The translations under genes were made by a program, and so were the position numbers. From Venturia oleaginea (taxonomy: Eukaryota > Ascomycota > Dothideomycetes > Venturiales > Venturiaceae), in assembly GCA_013176395.1 (NCBI GenBank), contig JABMLP010000010.1:1-64000 (forward strand): 64,000 nt of DNA, in the 5' to 3' direction. The notes under the pieces are model-generated. The model worked only from the letters and a program-made list of their open reading frames with translations. It made no database searches and was not told the origin of the DNA. Below, piece after piece: positions 33,401 to 43,489 of the stretch. Each line of letters opens with the position of its first letter. Position 1 is the first letter of the stretch.

Positions 33401-34563
33401 ATCGCCTCCTCAAAAGTGTTACGTTGGAGGCTATGACTACAATGAGCGCCAAAGAGTGCGCGAAAAGGTTCTTACAATGCCACTATCGCTACCACGGATT
33501 TCCCATGGCATTGACGTCGGACAGAGGCAGCAATTGGACAGGTCGTTTTTGGAGGAAGCTTTGCGAACTTACAAAGATTGAGCAGAGACTCTCTACAGCC
33601 TTTCATCCACAGACTGATGGCGCGACCGAGCGCATGAACCAGGAAGTTCTACGCTATCTCCGCGCCTTCATCGCATACTCCCAACTAGACTGGCCAACGC
33701 TACTACCTACGGCTATGTTAGCACTGAACAATCGTGACTCTTCAGTCACAGGGATGAGTCCATTCTATCTAACCCATGGCTACCATGCGGAACCAATCCA
33801 GAAAGTACAACGAATCTCACCCAGTAACTCACCAACAGCCGATGCCGAGACCTTTGTGCAACGAATAGAAGAGGCACAAGAATATGCACAGGCAGCGATG
33901 GCCTGGTCCCAGCAGAAGATGGAGAACGACGCCAACAGGTCACGTCAAGCTGCCGAAACGTTAAAAAAGGGCGACAAAGTCTGGTTGAACCTTAGGAATA
34001 TCAATACTCCTCAGCTATCAAAGAAACTGTCGTGGACGCAAGCCAAATACACTGTCGAGAACCAGATCTCCCCGATGGTATACGAGCTGGCTGACCTGCC
34101 AAGTGATATCCATAACCGTTTCCACGTTGACCTACTCCGCCGAGCCGCAACCGACACACTGCCCTCACAAGAATCCGATGATACCCAGCCGCCACCATTA
34201 GTGCCTCAAACCGAAGAAACAGAGGCTGAGTTTGAAGTAGAACGTATACTTCGCGCAGAGAAGAAACGGGTTGGGCGAGACTGGGTTCGTCAGTTATTAA
34301 TCAAATGGAAAGGCTATGCAGATCCCGATTGGCAGCCACGTTCATTATTCACAGAAGTCGAGGACTTAGACCGCTTCGAGGCAGAGTATGGCAAGGGCGA
34401 CGGTGTCGGCGAAGATATAGGAGCTCAAACAGGGGCCCGAAGAAACCGAGTAGCGGTGGCCAGCGCCTTCGAATCTGCTACAAGCTGGCAGAAGCGATGT
34501 ATGGCGTTTGTCTGTTTGATTATCCCACCTACCACACCCTCTTTAGTCCTGCACACCCGGTAA
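30442..34563 (+). CDS. Ty3 pol polyprotein with chromodomain
   Basis: The pol frame is open from 30442 and overlaps gag by 37 nt. The order is protease (active-site FFDNGC, about 30645), reverse transcriptase (VDYRALNRITRSDRYPLP; catalytic YMDDVLIWS, about 31796), RNase H (LECDCSGYALGG, NYEIHDKELLAV, LTDHKNL), integrase zinc domain (H-H-C-C around GHPGRDSTLAIL and CDVCGRTG), integrase core (IDFMTDLP, SDRGSNW, HPQTDGATERMNQ), then a C-terminal chromodomain (about 34230-34390, LLIKWKGYADPDWQP). The stop TAA at 34561-34563 lies at the polypurine tract. The first in-frame ATG is 30583, but expression from gag by -1 frameshift fits the overlap. The protease has DNG instead of DTG/DSG. All domains are complete, so the copy may be competent. 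Confidence 0.92.
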   Translation, partial: LPTGSLIRVGKLATLVHRRARGSEVDVHGEDITKLPGIREIKAAKDRMESTPFLIDTLINGTSFTESFFDNGCLPYAAFSEKSVQTHRLPRIPIDTKQLALAKESHENGEDLRITHMTYATIDIDGRAERVYGYIVKGLSFPIILGKAWAERNWVRYIAAKRKLLIGQGSQRITVREKGWLEQNTKARDRLAHVRAACLVSGSVFAAIVGRAQRRLRRDGPDGTQVLAISMSDINKALSKLAERKQRKTEEEIRQEIPEEIAEHADAFLDDEDGEIAPHQEGRDHVIELIRDEQGREAEVPWGPLYGMSREGLLVLRKTLSDYMDKGWIRASNSPAAAPVLFVRKPGGGIRMCVDYRALNRITRSDRYPLPLIRETLRNLATARWYTKLDVRAAFHRLRIKHGDEWKTAFRTRFGLFEWLVTPFGLAGAPASFQRYINGVLRESLDICCSAYMDDVLIWSDGDYLDHMVKVNQILAKLKTAGLRLDLSKCEFAVQEVKYLGFIITAGEGIKVDPEKVAAIKEWEAPVNVTGVRSFLGFANFYRDFIDNFSELSDPLIKLTRKAVAFVWNKEHENAFQVLKELFISAPILAHWNPDLDTVLECDCSGYALGGTLSQKDMKGKLRPVAYFSRKLTAAECNYEIHDKELLAVIKSIEHWRGELRSVAAPFKVLTDHKNLRYFMTAQRLSERQARWSLILSEYQFQLEFRAGKLAQRPDALSRRHQDMPHDKNDERLQGRVAQLIKDEWLPPLSERTTETIAIQALICPVNTPNTSNSTWDVIREPQQNTGLDGRHQLTAENGQHRSTTRYGQNRSVAKGCDLFEKPELQLLWDRAIAEDQSYEAIHTAIVTGERSFPPELKLSVQLPECEVDDHGAVTRRGILWVPDWEPLRTTLVQQTHDSHVTGHPGRDSTLAILSRSFFWPQQYKTVRQFVRNCDVCGRTGIWRDKKRGLLKPLPIPARFHSELSIDFMTDLPAEENGPKYLMVITDRLLKSVTLEAMTTMSAKECAKRFLQCHYRYHGFPMALTSDRGSNWTGRFWRKLCELTKIEQRLSTAFHPQTDGATERMNQEVLRYLRAFIAYSQLDWPTLLPTAMLALNNRDSSVTGMSPFYLTHGYHAEPIQKVQRISPSNSPTADAETFVQRIEEAQEYAQAAMAWSQQKMENDANRSRQAAETLKKGDKVWLNLRNINTPQLSKKLSWTQAKYTVENQISPMVYELADLPSDIHNRFHVDLLRRAATDTLPSQESDDTQPPPLVPQTEETEAEFEVERILRAEKKRVGRDWVRQLLIKWKGYADPDWQPRSLFTEVEDLDRFEAEYGKGDGVGEDIGAQTGARRNRVAVASAFESATSWQKRCMAFVCLIIPPTTPSLVLHTR

Positions 34564-34574
34564 GGAGGGGGGTA

Positions 34575-34751
34575 ATGTTATGGGCATGGCCCATGGTTGG
34601 TATAGGCTAAGAGCCTAAGCCTGATTGAGCCTAGTACAGAGAAAGAACCTCATTGAGGTTCTCTGTTTGTAGATACCTTCACTCTTTAACTGAATCTAAA
34701 CAATCTTTGGCTACGAGTATGCTGCGTCTTTCCAGCTACCGTCCCGTAATA
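34575..34751 (+). repeat. 3' LTR of the Ty3 element in the MULE
   Basis: 177 bp. It differs from the 5' LTR at two sites (TATGAGCC/TAAGAGCC and AGTATAG/AGTACAG), implying a fairly recent insertion. Confidence 0.88.
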
Positions 34752-35207
34752 CATACGAGCATTACTCTTTACGGCTTTTGGCTTAGTGGTTCTATCGTTG
34801 GTGATAAGGTCTCCTTTCAAGCGCTTTTGGTATGCAACACTATGAGGACGTCGCCAACCATAATGAGTAGAGACTGGACAGGTTTGAGGTATGAAAATGC
34901 GTAAAGTTGGTCGAGGGTCGTCGCCAATGAAGGCAATGCGCGCCTTTAAGGTATTAGCAAAGGGCTGAATTGAGAGACTGAATAATACCTTAAAACCACA
35001 AGTCTCAGCTATCTTTTGTCGACATTCTGCTGCCCAAAATTTGCCGTTTCCATTCAACACTTTGAAAGATCCGTGGGCTTCAATAATCGCATCTGTGACT
35101 GCATTTGCGCCGTCTTCCAGGGAGTCAAATTGCATACCAATGGTGAGGGATGGATAGGGAGGCCTATCTTCAGGCCCAGGGCTTTCGAATGACGATGTGC
35201 GAGGCAT
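34752..35207 (-). pseudogene. MULE transposase, N-terminal part
   Basis: ATG 35207 on the minus strand opens about 150 aa. A Pro-rich start (MPRTSSFESPGP) is followed by a FAR1/FHY3-like N-terminal module with spaced Cys and Trp (SLEDGANAV, FWAAECRQKIAETCGF). A basic stretch then ends in NARM at the Ty3 insertion. The frame joins precisely to the catalytic part across the 29173-34751 insertion. The region 35208-35426 is leader plus terminal inverted repeat. Confidence 0.8.
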
Positions 35208-35426
35208 AATTGAGTGCGTAGTGTTGAGTTGTATTAAGTAAAAAATGTAGATATCAAAATGTTGTAAACAAAATTTAGAGTCACGTACGCGTGTTCGCGA
35301 AAGATGCACGAAATTGGCCAATTAGAGCAATGTATGTATCAGCAATTTTTTTCAATGTATGTCCTAGCAATTGGATGTATGTGTTGGCTAGATTTTTTGA
35401 TGTATGTGTTCATACGGCAATTAACC

Positions 35427-38400
35427 GGTTAAGGAATGCTGTGATAGCATCATACTGCCTCGCCTCAAGTCCGAAGTATGCACAGAGAGCCATTAAGAAT
35501 CTCATAACTTCTGCTGCCAGGGTTGCTGCATACGTGTCAAGATCGGTCAACGGCTGCTTGTCGCCTCGTACACATAATCGTGCCTTAAGTCTGGTGAGAT
35601 AGCCTTCGCTGTCGAATTTGTAGTCAAAGACCCACTTGAGTGGAATAGGTTTCGGTGAGATTCCTGGCGTATGGGATATGACTTTGAACACCCCTTTCTT
35701 CTTGCAGCGATCGATCTCTTCGCACATAGCTTGCAGCCATTCTGTCCATAATGGGTGTTTCTTTGCTTGATCGTATGTCTGAGGAACTGGTGGAAGGTTA
35801 TCCCTATGTCGGCGCGCAGTTTGGATGAAGGTATGAAATGTACTGGACCATTCTGAAGATGGGAGGGTAACTTTCTTTATGAAGAATGAAGTTGCAATTG
35901 CACTGCCGGTGTAGTGTGCATTCCGGCCAGATCTGGTTCGGCGCTCGAGAATCTCTACTTTGCTCACGTCGTGCCTTGGCTTAATAGCGGCGTCCTGGGT
36001 AGTGAATTTTCCGAATGTGCGAGTGCGTTGAACTGGTTCTTCCTCCTTATCGTCCCGATCGGGAAGGTCCTTATCCTTGCTGGTGTTATCTTCCTGCTGA
36101 ACTGGTGCTGTTGCTTTCGGAATTGTAAACAGAATATCATCCTTAAGTAGATCCGGAGGTTCAATCACAGGTTCTGTTGGCATCTGTGGTGTAGGTGCTA
36201 TGATGATAGATGGCTGAATTGCTTCTGGAATGATTACTGCGGCATCCAGTTCTGTAGGATCAAAAATGTAGTCACTCTCGTCAAAGATAACATCCCGAGA
36301 ACGGATCACCTTACGCTGTGATGGGACATAGACCCTGAAGATATTGGTACCTTCATATCCAATAAGATAACCAATGAATGCCCTCGCTGCAGTTTTGTCA
36401 AGGCGAGGAATTTCGTGCTTAATGAGGACGTAGCACTTGCAGTTATATACCTTGAAGTAGAAGATGACAGGCTTCTCGTGATAGACAATCTCATACGGAG
36501 ACTTCCACCCTAGAGATTCCATTGGCAGTTTGTTCTCAATGATAGCCACAGTTTTTGCAAACTCTGGCCAGAGATCAAACGAAAGTCCTGACTGATTTGC
36601 TAAACATCTCATCTTTACTATAAGCCACTTACCATGCACTTCAGCAGGGCCATTCTGTTCTGAGGTGTGAGGTGCTGATTGTTCCATAATGATACCCTTG
36701 AGTCTGACGAATTCAAACCATGTATTGATGGCGGTGTCAATCTCACCAAAAGCAGTCTCACCATCTGTATGAAAATACTTGATAGTGATACCAAAAATGT
36801 TGAAGATTAGATTGACCACGTAGATCGAAATGCGAGGGATGTCGGTCTTCTTTTTGTGTGTGAAGATAAGCTGAAAATGACACCACTCACACGCATAATG
36901 GCTGAGCCATTTGTCGCCGTTGTATGCTGTTTCCATAGGAACAACGTCATAGTTCAGTCGCTGAAAAGGTCCTGTTGCTGGGTGCTCCTTGAAGCTTGAC
37001 TTGCTGATTACTTGGTAATGTTTTGAGACTCCGCACACCTCACAGTCTTTTGCCGAAGGAGCGTAAGTAACGGTGATATCATCTCGTACTGCCGCCGCCA
37101 AATGCTTCATTGTCGCTGGGCCTGGGTGACAAAGTCTGAGGTGCCAAAGATCTGATGGTTTTGTTGTAAGTAGCTGTTTCTGCTGAACTTCCTTCTTCGT
37201 GAGTTTTTGAACAACTGACTGGGTGGCGAATGCTGTGCCTGAACGAGGATCCATTGCATATGCGTGGTGAAAAGGTGGAGTGAATTCTAAACACCAGTAA
37301 CTGAAGTGCTTGGTAGGGATAAACAGAGGTGTGGTGAGTTCTTCGCAGATATAACCACCATTGAGGGTGATTAAATGCAATCCCTTCTGCTCAAGTTTGT
37401 GATTTGAGAGCAGGTTAGCACGGTAATAGGGACAGAGAGCAACTTCGGAGACTGTGATGTAGGCTTCATTACCCTTAGGCGTGTTCACTTTGAGAAGGAC
37501 AGTTCCATATGACTCCACCTTGTATTTAGTGAGGCCACATTGCACGTAGTCATCTGGATAAGCCTCGTAAGTCTTTGTGTAATTGTTGCGAAGAGGAGGA
37601 TTACAGATATGAATATCTGAGGCTCCATCCAAGACCCAGGCGTTGGTGAAGTAGTAGGGATCCGAGAGACTGTCTGAGTTGAATGCAGAACTTGATCTTA
37701 ATGGAAACTGGTTAACGTTGACTACGCTAGCCTGTTCTGGAGAATATACTGGTTCAAACTCCTCGGAATTGAGCTCAGAATCTTCTGAATCAGATTCTGA
37801 AAGGTTTTCAAAGTTGAGTGATGACTGAAACGCTGTGCCAATCGCCCCTTGATTGAATGAGGTATGACACACGCGTGCGATTGGGACTCCGCCTGGCCCT
37901 GTCTGATTGTGAGACTTCTCTTTTGAGTTAGAGGGACTGTTAGTTCCTGAAGATTTGGTATCTTTAGCTTCCTTCCACTTCTTGTACTCGGCTTTATCCT
38001 TGTCCACCATACTTTGAATCCTGGGGTCCTTCAATGCCTTAGCCACCTTTTCAACAATCTCAGGTTTGAATACGAAATCATCTTTGTGCGGGATGCCTGT
38101 GCAATAGGAGCAGTTACCCGGTCGGTGGAACTTGTGGTTGTTGCCGCAAGGACACTTCTTCTTGTTCTTGTTGCCGGATTGTGAGCCGTCGGGGCCTAGG
38201 CCGTTCAGAGAGGCTTGTCCAGTGTAAAATGCAGCCATGTTCTGGCCACCTGGTACTGGCATTGATTGTGGGCGCGAGTTCTGGTATGATCGAAAATCGT
38301 TTAGAAGATCTGGCACAGTTTTAAGGCGGTAATTTGGATCCTGCAAGCCCGCACGGCACTGATCTGCCCAGATGTTGTCTATCTTGTGAAGCAAGTTAAT

Positions 38401-38997
38401 GATTTGGAACATCGGCATCTTGCCCTTTGACTCTGCGAGGTCCGCCTTCGTAATCTTCTCAAAGACTACAGTCACTTTGTCCAAGAGAATCCTCCAATCT
38501 TGACTTGCTGTATCCATCATAAGTGTTGAAAACCAGAGATTCTGTAGCTGGAAGTTGACCGACTCATCCGTAGGTTTGTTGCGCTTCTGGAGCTTGATAA
38601 GGGTGTCTCGAACTGAGGACGTGTCAGAGATCGTGTCAAGGTTAGAGTGAGTGATGTGTTTCCTAATCCAGTCGTGAATATGGATGAGGGCGGCGTCTTC
38701 TCGTTGATACTGAGCGTTCTTGAAGTTGTATTCAGTGACGAGAAGCTTATATTTTTCGATGCCTCTATCGTCCAAGTTCTCCACTTCGTTGACCGCGTTG
38801 TTCGACGCCTTTGCTGCTGTTGGTACTGTGGGTGCTGCTGTGTGCTCCTTCGGCGTTGTACCATCGGGATTGATGATATCCCATACGTGGTTGTCGATAG
38901 CTGTTTGCTTTACTGACTGGATGAAGAGTGGCCATTCAGTATGATCGTTCAGTACGACTTCCACCCGCTGGGTGGAGTTTGTGGTAGTTATTGACAT
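35427..38997 (-). pseudogene. Ty1/Copia gag-pol, cut inside reverse transcriptase
   Basis: From ATG 38997 one open frame of almost 1200 codons runs to the MULE right end. The gag part ends with a Cys/His-rich region (CPCGNNHKFHRPGNCSYC). The protease shows WVLDGASDIHICN, where the usual D(S/T)GA has lost its second residue. The pre-integrase motif is LWHLRLCHPG and the zinc pair CEVC. The integrase core shows YDVVP, HTDGE and EQNGPAE. Reverse transcriptase starts with WLQAMCEEIDR and KWVFDYKFDSEG and stops at AITAFLN, before the YVDD site. The 3' third of the element is missing, so it cannot move itself. No stop interrupts the remaining frame, so truncation is relatively recent. Confidence 0.9.
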
Positions 38998-39028
38998 GCT
39001 GTTTTCGCGACTTTCTGCTGTTTCTCAG

Positions 39029-39362
39029 TGTTACCGGCAAAGTATCATGTATGGAAAGTGTCAAGAGCTATTTGCAATGAGGCCTACAGTCTCTCAAACT
39101 GTGTTTAGTGGCTCTCAGTATGTTGTTTGTAGTACGTGGTGTACGAAAAGTGTGTTGCTGCTTTGCCGAAATGCGCGGGTTCACGTGATATCGTGCTGAA
39201 AATTGGTGAGACCCTAGTATTCCGGGCTCATAACTACAAAGTAGCGATGTATGATGTCAAAAGTGTGTGAATACGAGTGGAAATGAATGAATGCATAATG
39301 TCTAGAATACAGAGACTGAAGCTGCTTATATGGGCCTTAATGAGGCTGTTTGCAGCGATACA
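39029..39362 (-). repeat. Candidate 5' LTR of the truncated Copia element
   Basis: On the minus strand this starts TGTATCGCTGCAAACAG and ends CCGGTAACA just upstream of the gag start. It holds a CCATATAAGC promoter-like box about 35 bp from its start. The second LTR is lost, so the limits rest on terminal TG...CA and position only. Confidence 0.45.
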
Positions 39363-39399
39363 AAGAGAGAGAGAGACATCAAACCACAATCCATAATCC

Positions 39400-40383
39400 A
39401 CGTTCCAACATCTTCAAATGCCTGCGAGGCCCTGCCCAGATCTGGTACAACTCCCAACTCTCCTTTGAGGAGAAGAAGCGCTTGAAATCTGGCCGCGGTG
39501 TCACCAACTGGTGCGAAGCATTACAGGAGAAGTTCCAGATGAGGCACCTCGACGCCCTGCACCAATATGAGCAACAGCACCTCTCCATCGACGACGTTGC
39601 GAAAGGAAGATCTGTCTCGGAGTCCGTGATGACCACAGCGTGTTTCCTCAAAGCCGCTGGTTTCCACACAGACTACCAGCAATTACTCCAAATCTGGGCC
39701 AAGCTCGACCCTGGCATCCGCCTCATCATCCCGATGCTTACCAGCAGACGCAGATTTGTCTTTCAAGACTTCGATCAATTTCGCAACCACTCGAGTAAGT
39801 ACCCCTTCTCTCGCAGCAGGAATCCGTCAAGAGACAGGCGCGATGTTTCGAGTGCCTGGGCTGGCACAACCTCCCAAGGGTATCAGCAAGGCTACCGAAA
39901 CAACGACCGTGAATCACGCGGGTACTCTCGAAATCGCCGATCTGGCGCAGATACTGACCAGCAGGCACGAAACGGAAGCGGCACGAGGAACCAGGAGACT
40001 CCTCGACAGCCATACTCGAGTAACCGCGGATACTCAGGACCCGCATTAGAGCGAGATTCACCCATGGCTGCGCAGCAAAAATATGGTTATCCAACCATTA
40101 CCGGAGCCCGTGCAGGAATCACAGACTTCTCCAGCTCAGCTGGCGGCTGCTCAAACACCAGTGGAAGCCACGACCCCTCCCACGTCTCCAAACCAGGCTC
40201 AGTCACCACAGCCTGGCCCTACTCACGATCCAAAACAAACTGTCGACAAGCCACCAGATCAGCCACCACCTGGCTTGAGGTTCTTCGAAAAAAAAGGTCT
40301 TCTCTTCTACACAGACAGAAGGAACGGCCACGAGCGTTTGTGTATTCCTGCGCCATGCGAGGAAGACCGGGGCGGGTTCTAGT
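39400..40383 (+). pseudogene. Fragment of a retrotransposon gag
   Basis: The first 130 codons look like a Ty3-type capsid domain: LRGPAQIWYNSQLSFEEKKRL, NWCEALQEKFQMRHLDALHQYEQQ, and helices up to FVFQDFDQF. After about 39790 the frame turns Ser/Arg/Gly-rich. A knuckle-like CFECLGWHN is found in another frame near 39848, so a frameshift has occurred. No protease or LTR belongs to it. It is bounded by the Copia LTR on the left and pogo sequence on the right. Confidence 0.6.
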
Positions 40384-40516
40384 ATTTTAAAAAAACCCGC
40401 CCCGTTCGCCCCAACGGTTTGGAATCACATGATTTTTATATAGTAACCTGTTAACGTACTCCACTACCCAACCGCTCAAAATCTGCCAAGACTTCTACCA
40501 TTCCTCTCATGTGGTT

Positions 40517-41228
40517 ATGTCTGAACAACGAAACGCACTGTTACTCCAACACGAAGGAGAATCCAGCTCGCACTCCAAGCCCTCCAAGCCGGCCAATTCC
40601 GAAGCCAACGGGCCGCCGCTCGTGTTTTTGACGTTAAACAGCGAATCCTCTCTGAGCGCGTTAAAGGAGTCCCATTTATCCTCGAAACACCACCAAATGG
40701 TCGGAAATTTACCCTTACCGAAGAGCAAACGCTTGTCCAATACATCCTTGACCTCGATTCGCGAGGATTTGCGCCCCGGCTTTGTGGGGTAGCAAATATG
40801 GCCGATAAACTGCTAGCTATACGCGGTGGAGAGCCAGTGGGCAAAAACTAGGCTGAGAGGTCCGTTACGCGCTCAGATGAGCTCAAGATGGCCTTCAACC
40901 GAGCCAAGGATAGGCAGAGGATACTACAGGAAGATCCAGAGATTATGGGCGCGTGGTTCAAGCTTGTTGCAGATACCAAAGCCAAGTACGGCGTCCACGA
41001 CGAGGATACACACAACTTTGACTAGATTGGCTTTCAGGTGGGTATTATTGGGTCAATGAAGGTCATTACAGCCTCCGAGAGACTTACAAGGCCGGAATGG
41101 GTTACGGTTATCCAGAGTATCTGCGCCGCTGGGTATGCAACCCCACCCTTCATTATCTATAGAGGACGCGTTCACATCTCTGCGTGGTATGAGGAGGCAG
41201 ACATACCGCGCAGTTGGAAGCTTCACGT
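40517..41228 (+). pseudogene. pogo/Fot1-type transposase fragment
   Basis: In frame from about 40561 there is a helix-turn-helix of the psq type (LQALQAGQFRSQRAAARVF). A CENP-B-like region follows (KFTLTEEQTLVQYILDLDSRGFAPRL, ANMADKLLA), then the entry to the DDE domain (HNFD-IGFQVGIIG, YATPPFIIYRGR). TAG at 40849-40851 replaces the Trp of GKNW (TGG to TAG), and TAG at 41023-41025 sits at the first catalytic region. Sequence beyond SWKL (about 41228) has been replaced by Copia DNA. It is a dead cut-and-paste transposase. Confidence 0.7.
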
Positions 41229-42843
41229 GAGGATGATGCATCCCAGCGGTTCAATGACCATCTACGAGGCATGGTATGGAATGGCACCGACCTTTGAGAA
41301 CTTCATCATCTTTGGCAGCGGGGGTTGGGCCATTACAAAGAAGTCCAAGGGTTTCAAAGATCGCTCATTCCACGGCACGTTTGTGGGCTTCGAAGGTAAT
41401 AGTATCTACAAGATTCTGACACCAACTGGAGCCCTCATTCGTACAGTAACCTTTAAAGCCGACGAGTCAAAGAAGCGCAAGCGCCATTGCTATCACCCTT
41501 CTTCTGACGGCATTGCGAAGTCACTAATCTCGCGCTCTCCGTCACTTCAACGCGTTGAACCTCCCATCAATGATGAAGATGAGACCTCCAACCACTCCGA
41601 TTCATCAGGACTCTCTGACCCTCCATCAGTAATGGGGTCAGAACCACCGCGAGACACTCATTCTCTTGCGACAAGAACACGCCGCCCCAATCTTCCAAGT
41701 CAACGCGCTCGTGAGGCCGCTGGCTTGAACTCATTCATATCATTACACGGAGTTGACAAAGCTATAGAGATTACGAAGCTCATGGCCGAATACAAGCCTA
41801 CCCACGATCGCGCTCCCATTACCCTCACTCGAACTGAAGCCACACTGGCCTTTCACGCGAACGTCGCAAAAGCCTCTGCTTACTACCTTCTCTCATTCTT
41901 AAGCCTAGCAGCTTCATCTGAACCCTTCGAACCTACAACCTATAATCAAGCCATCACCTCACCTCACGTCCCTCAGTGGCTCAAGGCCATGAACGATGAT
42001 ATGCGCTCAATGGATGAGAATAAAGTCTGGACACTCACGAAGCTCCCAGCAGGCGTGAAGCCACTGACGGGTAAGTGGGTGTTTAAACTAAAGCGCGGCA
42101 CCGATGGCGCTATTCTACGATTCAAGGCCAGATTTGTGGTAAGAGGTTTCGAGCAACAATACGGCATTGACTTCCACGATACCTTCGCTTCTGTGGTGAA
42201 GCCGATGACATACAAAGCTCTGTTTGCAATCGCTGCCTCCCTCGATTGGGAGATCGAGCAGATGGACGTCAAGACCGCTTTTCTCTACGGCAAAATTGAT
42301 GAACGTATCTACGTCTGTCAACCGCGTGGTTTCGAAATCGGTCATGACTATTGCCTACTCAATCGAGCGCTGTATGGTCTCAAACAAGCCCCGAGGGTTT
42401 GGTATGATACCTCTTCCGCCTTCCTCGTCTCCCTTGGCTTCTCGATGCTGGATAGCGACTTTAGTGTGTTCCACAAAGGGCAGCTGTTCGTAGCTATCTA
42501 TGTTGACGATCTTTTGCTCATTGGTCCCGACATGCGACAGATTAATCTCCTGAAAAAGGCCTTAAATAAGCGTTTTCAGATAACTGATCTAGGGCCGGCA
42601 AAGTTCTATCTCGGAATGTTGCTTCAAAGAGATCGCCAGAATCGCTCAATCTCCATCAATCAAACTGCATACATCACGAAGATTCTCGAGGACCACGGCT
42701 TCACCGACTGTCATTCTAAACCCATCCCAATCAACCCATCTGCGAAGCCACCTTTGGATGAAACCGTGGATATGGGTTGTTGGACACTTCGTCAACTCTA
42801 CTGTATAAAGCGGTATTTTCACTATATTACGCAGGGGCTATGA
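41229..42843 (+). pseudogene. Second Ty1/Copia pol fragment, fused in frame to pogo sequence
   Basis: This begins within the C-terminal integrase region (EAWYGMAPTFENF, GTFVGFEGNSIYKI), with a hydrophilic linker after it. Reverse transcriptase follows: WLKAMNDDMRSMDENKVWTL, FKARFVVRGFEQQYGIDFHDTFA, MDVKTAFLYGKIDERIYVCQPRGF, LYGLKQAPRVWY and catalytic IYVDDLLLIG (about 42500). It ends abruptly at 42843 in the connection to RNase H. The open frame runs back into the pogo part to 41038, making one 601-codon chimeric frame. This element differs from the minus-strand Copia. No LTR is attached. Confidence 0.85.
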
Positions 42844-43031
42844 CCTAAAGTAATCTAGCTGGATTTGGCTAATCCGTACAGTAGAGCTCAAGTGGTCCGG
42901 GGCGACAATATCGTATCAAACAAGTGAAGCGAAGCTTCATTACAGTCACAAACACATTGTAAACGCCAAAATCACGGAAAATACAACCAAATCACCGTTT
43001 TTTACGGGATTTCTCTCAGAAATTCTCATTG
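42844..43031. other. Junction DNA with a copy of the LTR-B downstream sequence
   Basis: About 42895-42925 (GGGGCGACAATATCGTATCAAACAAGTG) is the reverse complement of sequence at about 60764-60795, just downstream of LTR type B. So a scrap of the same family lies here in minus orientation. The right edge is the target site CATTG of LTR C2. Confidence 0.5.
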
Positions 43032-43267
43032 TGTTGAACAGTGGCATGCCAGTCCTTGATACCTCAGGCATAGTGCACGTGATAGATGCCAAGGAATGCA
43101 TTGACATGCATATATATGCATGCAGATGCAACGGTGTACTTAACCTCTGCAGTCAATACAGTCAAGTCACAGGGTGACACTCGTTCTGTTCATCGGCTCC
43201 TATCGTTAAGTTCGTGTTGAATCTACTTCCGAATAAATCTGTTTTGCTCGTTCAGCGTAACACATTG
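43027..43267. repeat. Solo LTR type C, copy 2, with CATTG duplication
   Basis: The LTR is 43032-43262 (231 bp), TGTTGAACAG to CAGCGTAACA, flanked by CATTG at 43027-43031 and 43263-43267. No internal sequence adjoins it, so it is a solo LTR left by LTR-LTR recombination. Confidence 0.9.
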
Positions 43268-43489
43268 TACTCAAAAAAAAGTCCGTAAACAATCTAGCAT
43301 TCAGCCTATTGTAAATTTCAGCCCTTTTTTGGTTTTTGGCGGGGAGATCCCCCCCCCCAAAGTCACGTGCACTGCATCGCCGCATCGCCGCAAAAACAAC
43401 AACAAATCTAGCTCTATCACCAGATTAACTATATAATTACAGCGACATAGGCAGATAGCCTCCAATCCAGGCCCTAAACTGGGGGCTAT

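Larger units (their letters stand above)
29173..34751 (+). mobile_element. Near-intact chromodomain Ty3/gypsy element inside the MULE
   Basis: The element is 5579 bp with 177-bp LTRs at 29173-29349 and 34575-34751 that differ at two positions by my reading. It is flanked by CATA at 29169-29172 and 34752-34755. A purine tract (AAGGAGGGGGGT) precedes the 3' LTR. gag and pol are both open. It lies in the MULE gene exactly between the codons Arg-Met and Lys of the transposase; deleting it with one CATA keeps the MULE frame. Confidence 0.92.
26875..35426 (-). mobile_element. Mutator-like DNA transposon (MULE) with nested Ty3 element
   Basis: Terminal inverted repeats are visible. The left end starts at 26875 with GGTTAATTGCCGTATGAACA, and the right end at 35426 is its complement. 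The match continues about 80 bp through TCAAAAAATCTAGCCAACAC and CAATTGCTAGGACATACATT. Inside lies one minus-strand transposase gene split by a Ty3 retroelement (29173-34751). Left flank is LINE DNA and right flank is Copia pol; I see no 8-11 bp target duplication. A CT-rich microsatellite (CCCT)n lies at about 27175-27195. Confidence 0.85.

Noticed and set aside
42880..43330. LTR C2 as the 3' LTR of the second Copia fragment
   Set aside because: Its own CATTG duplication on both sides shows an independent solo-LTR insertion.
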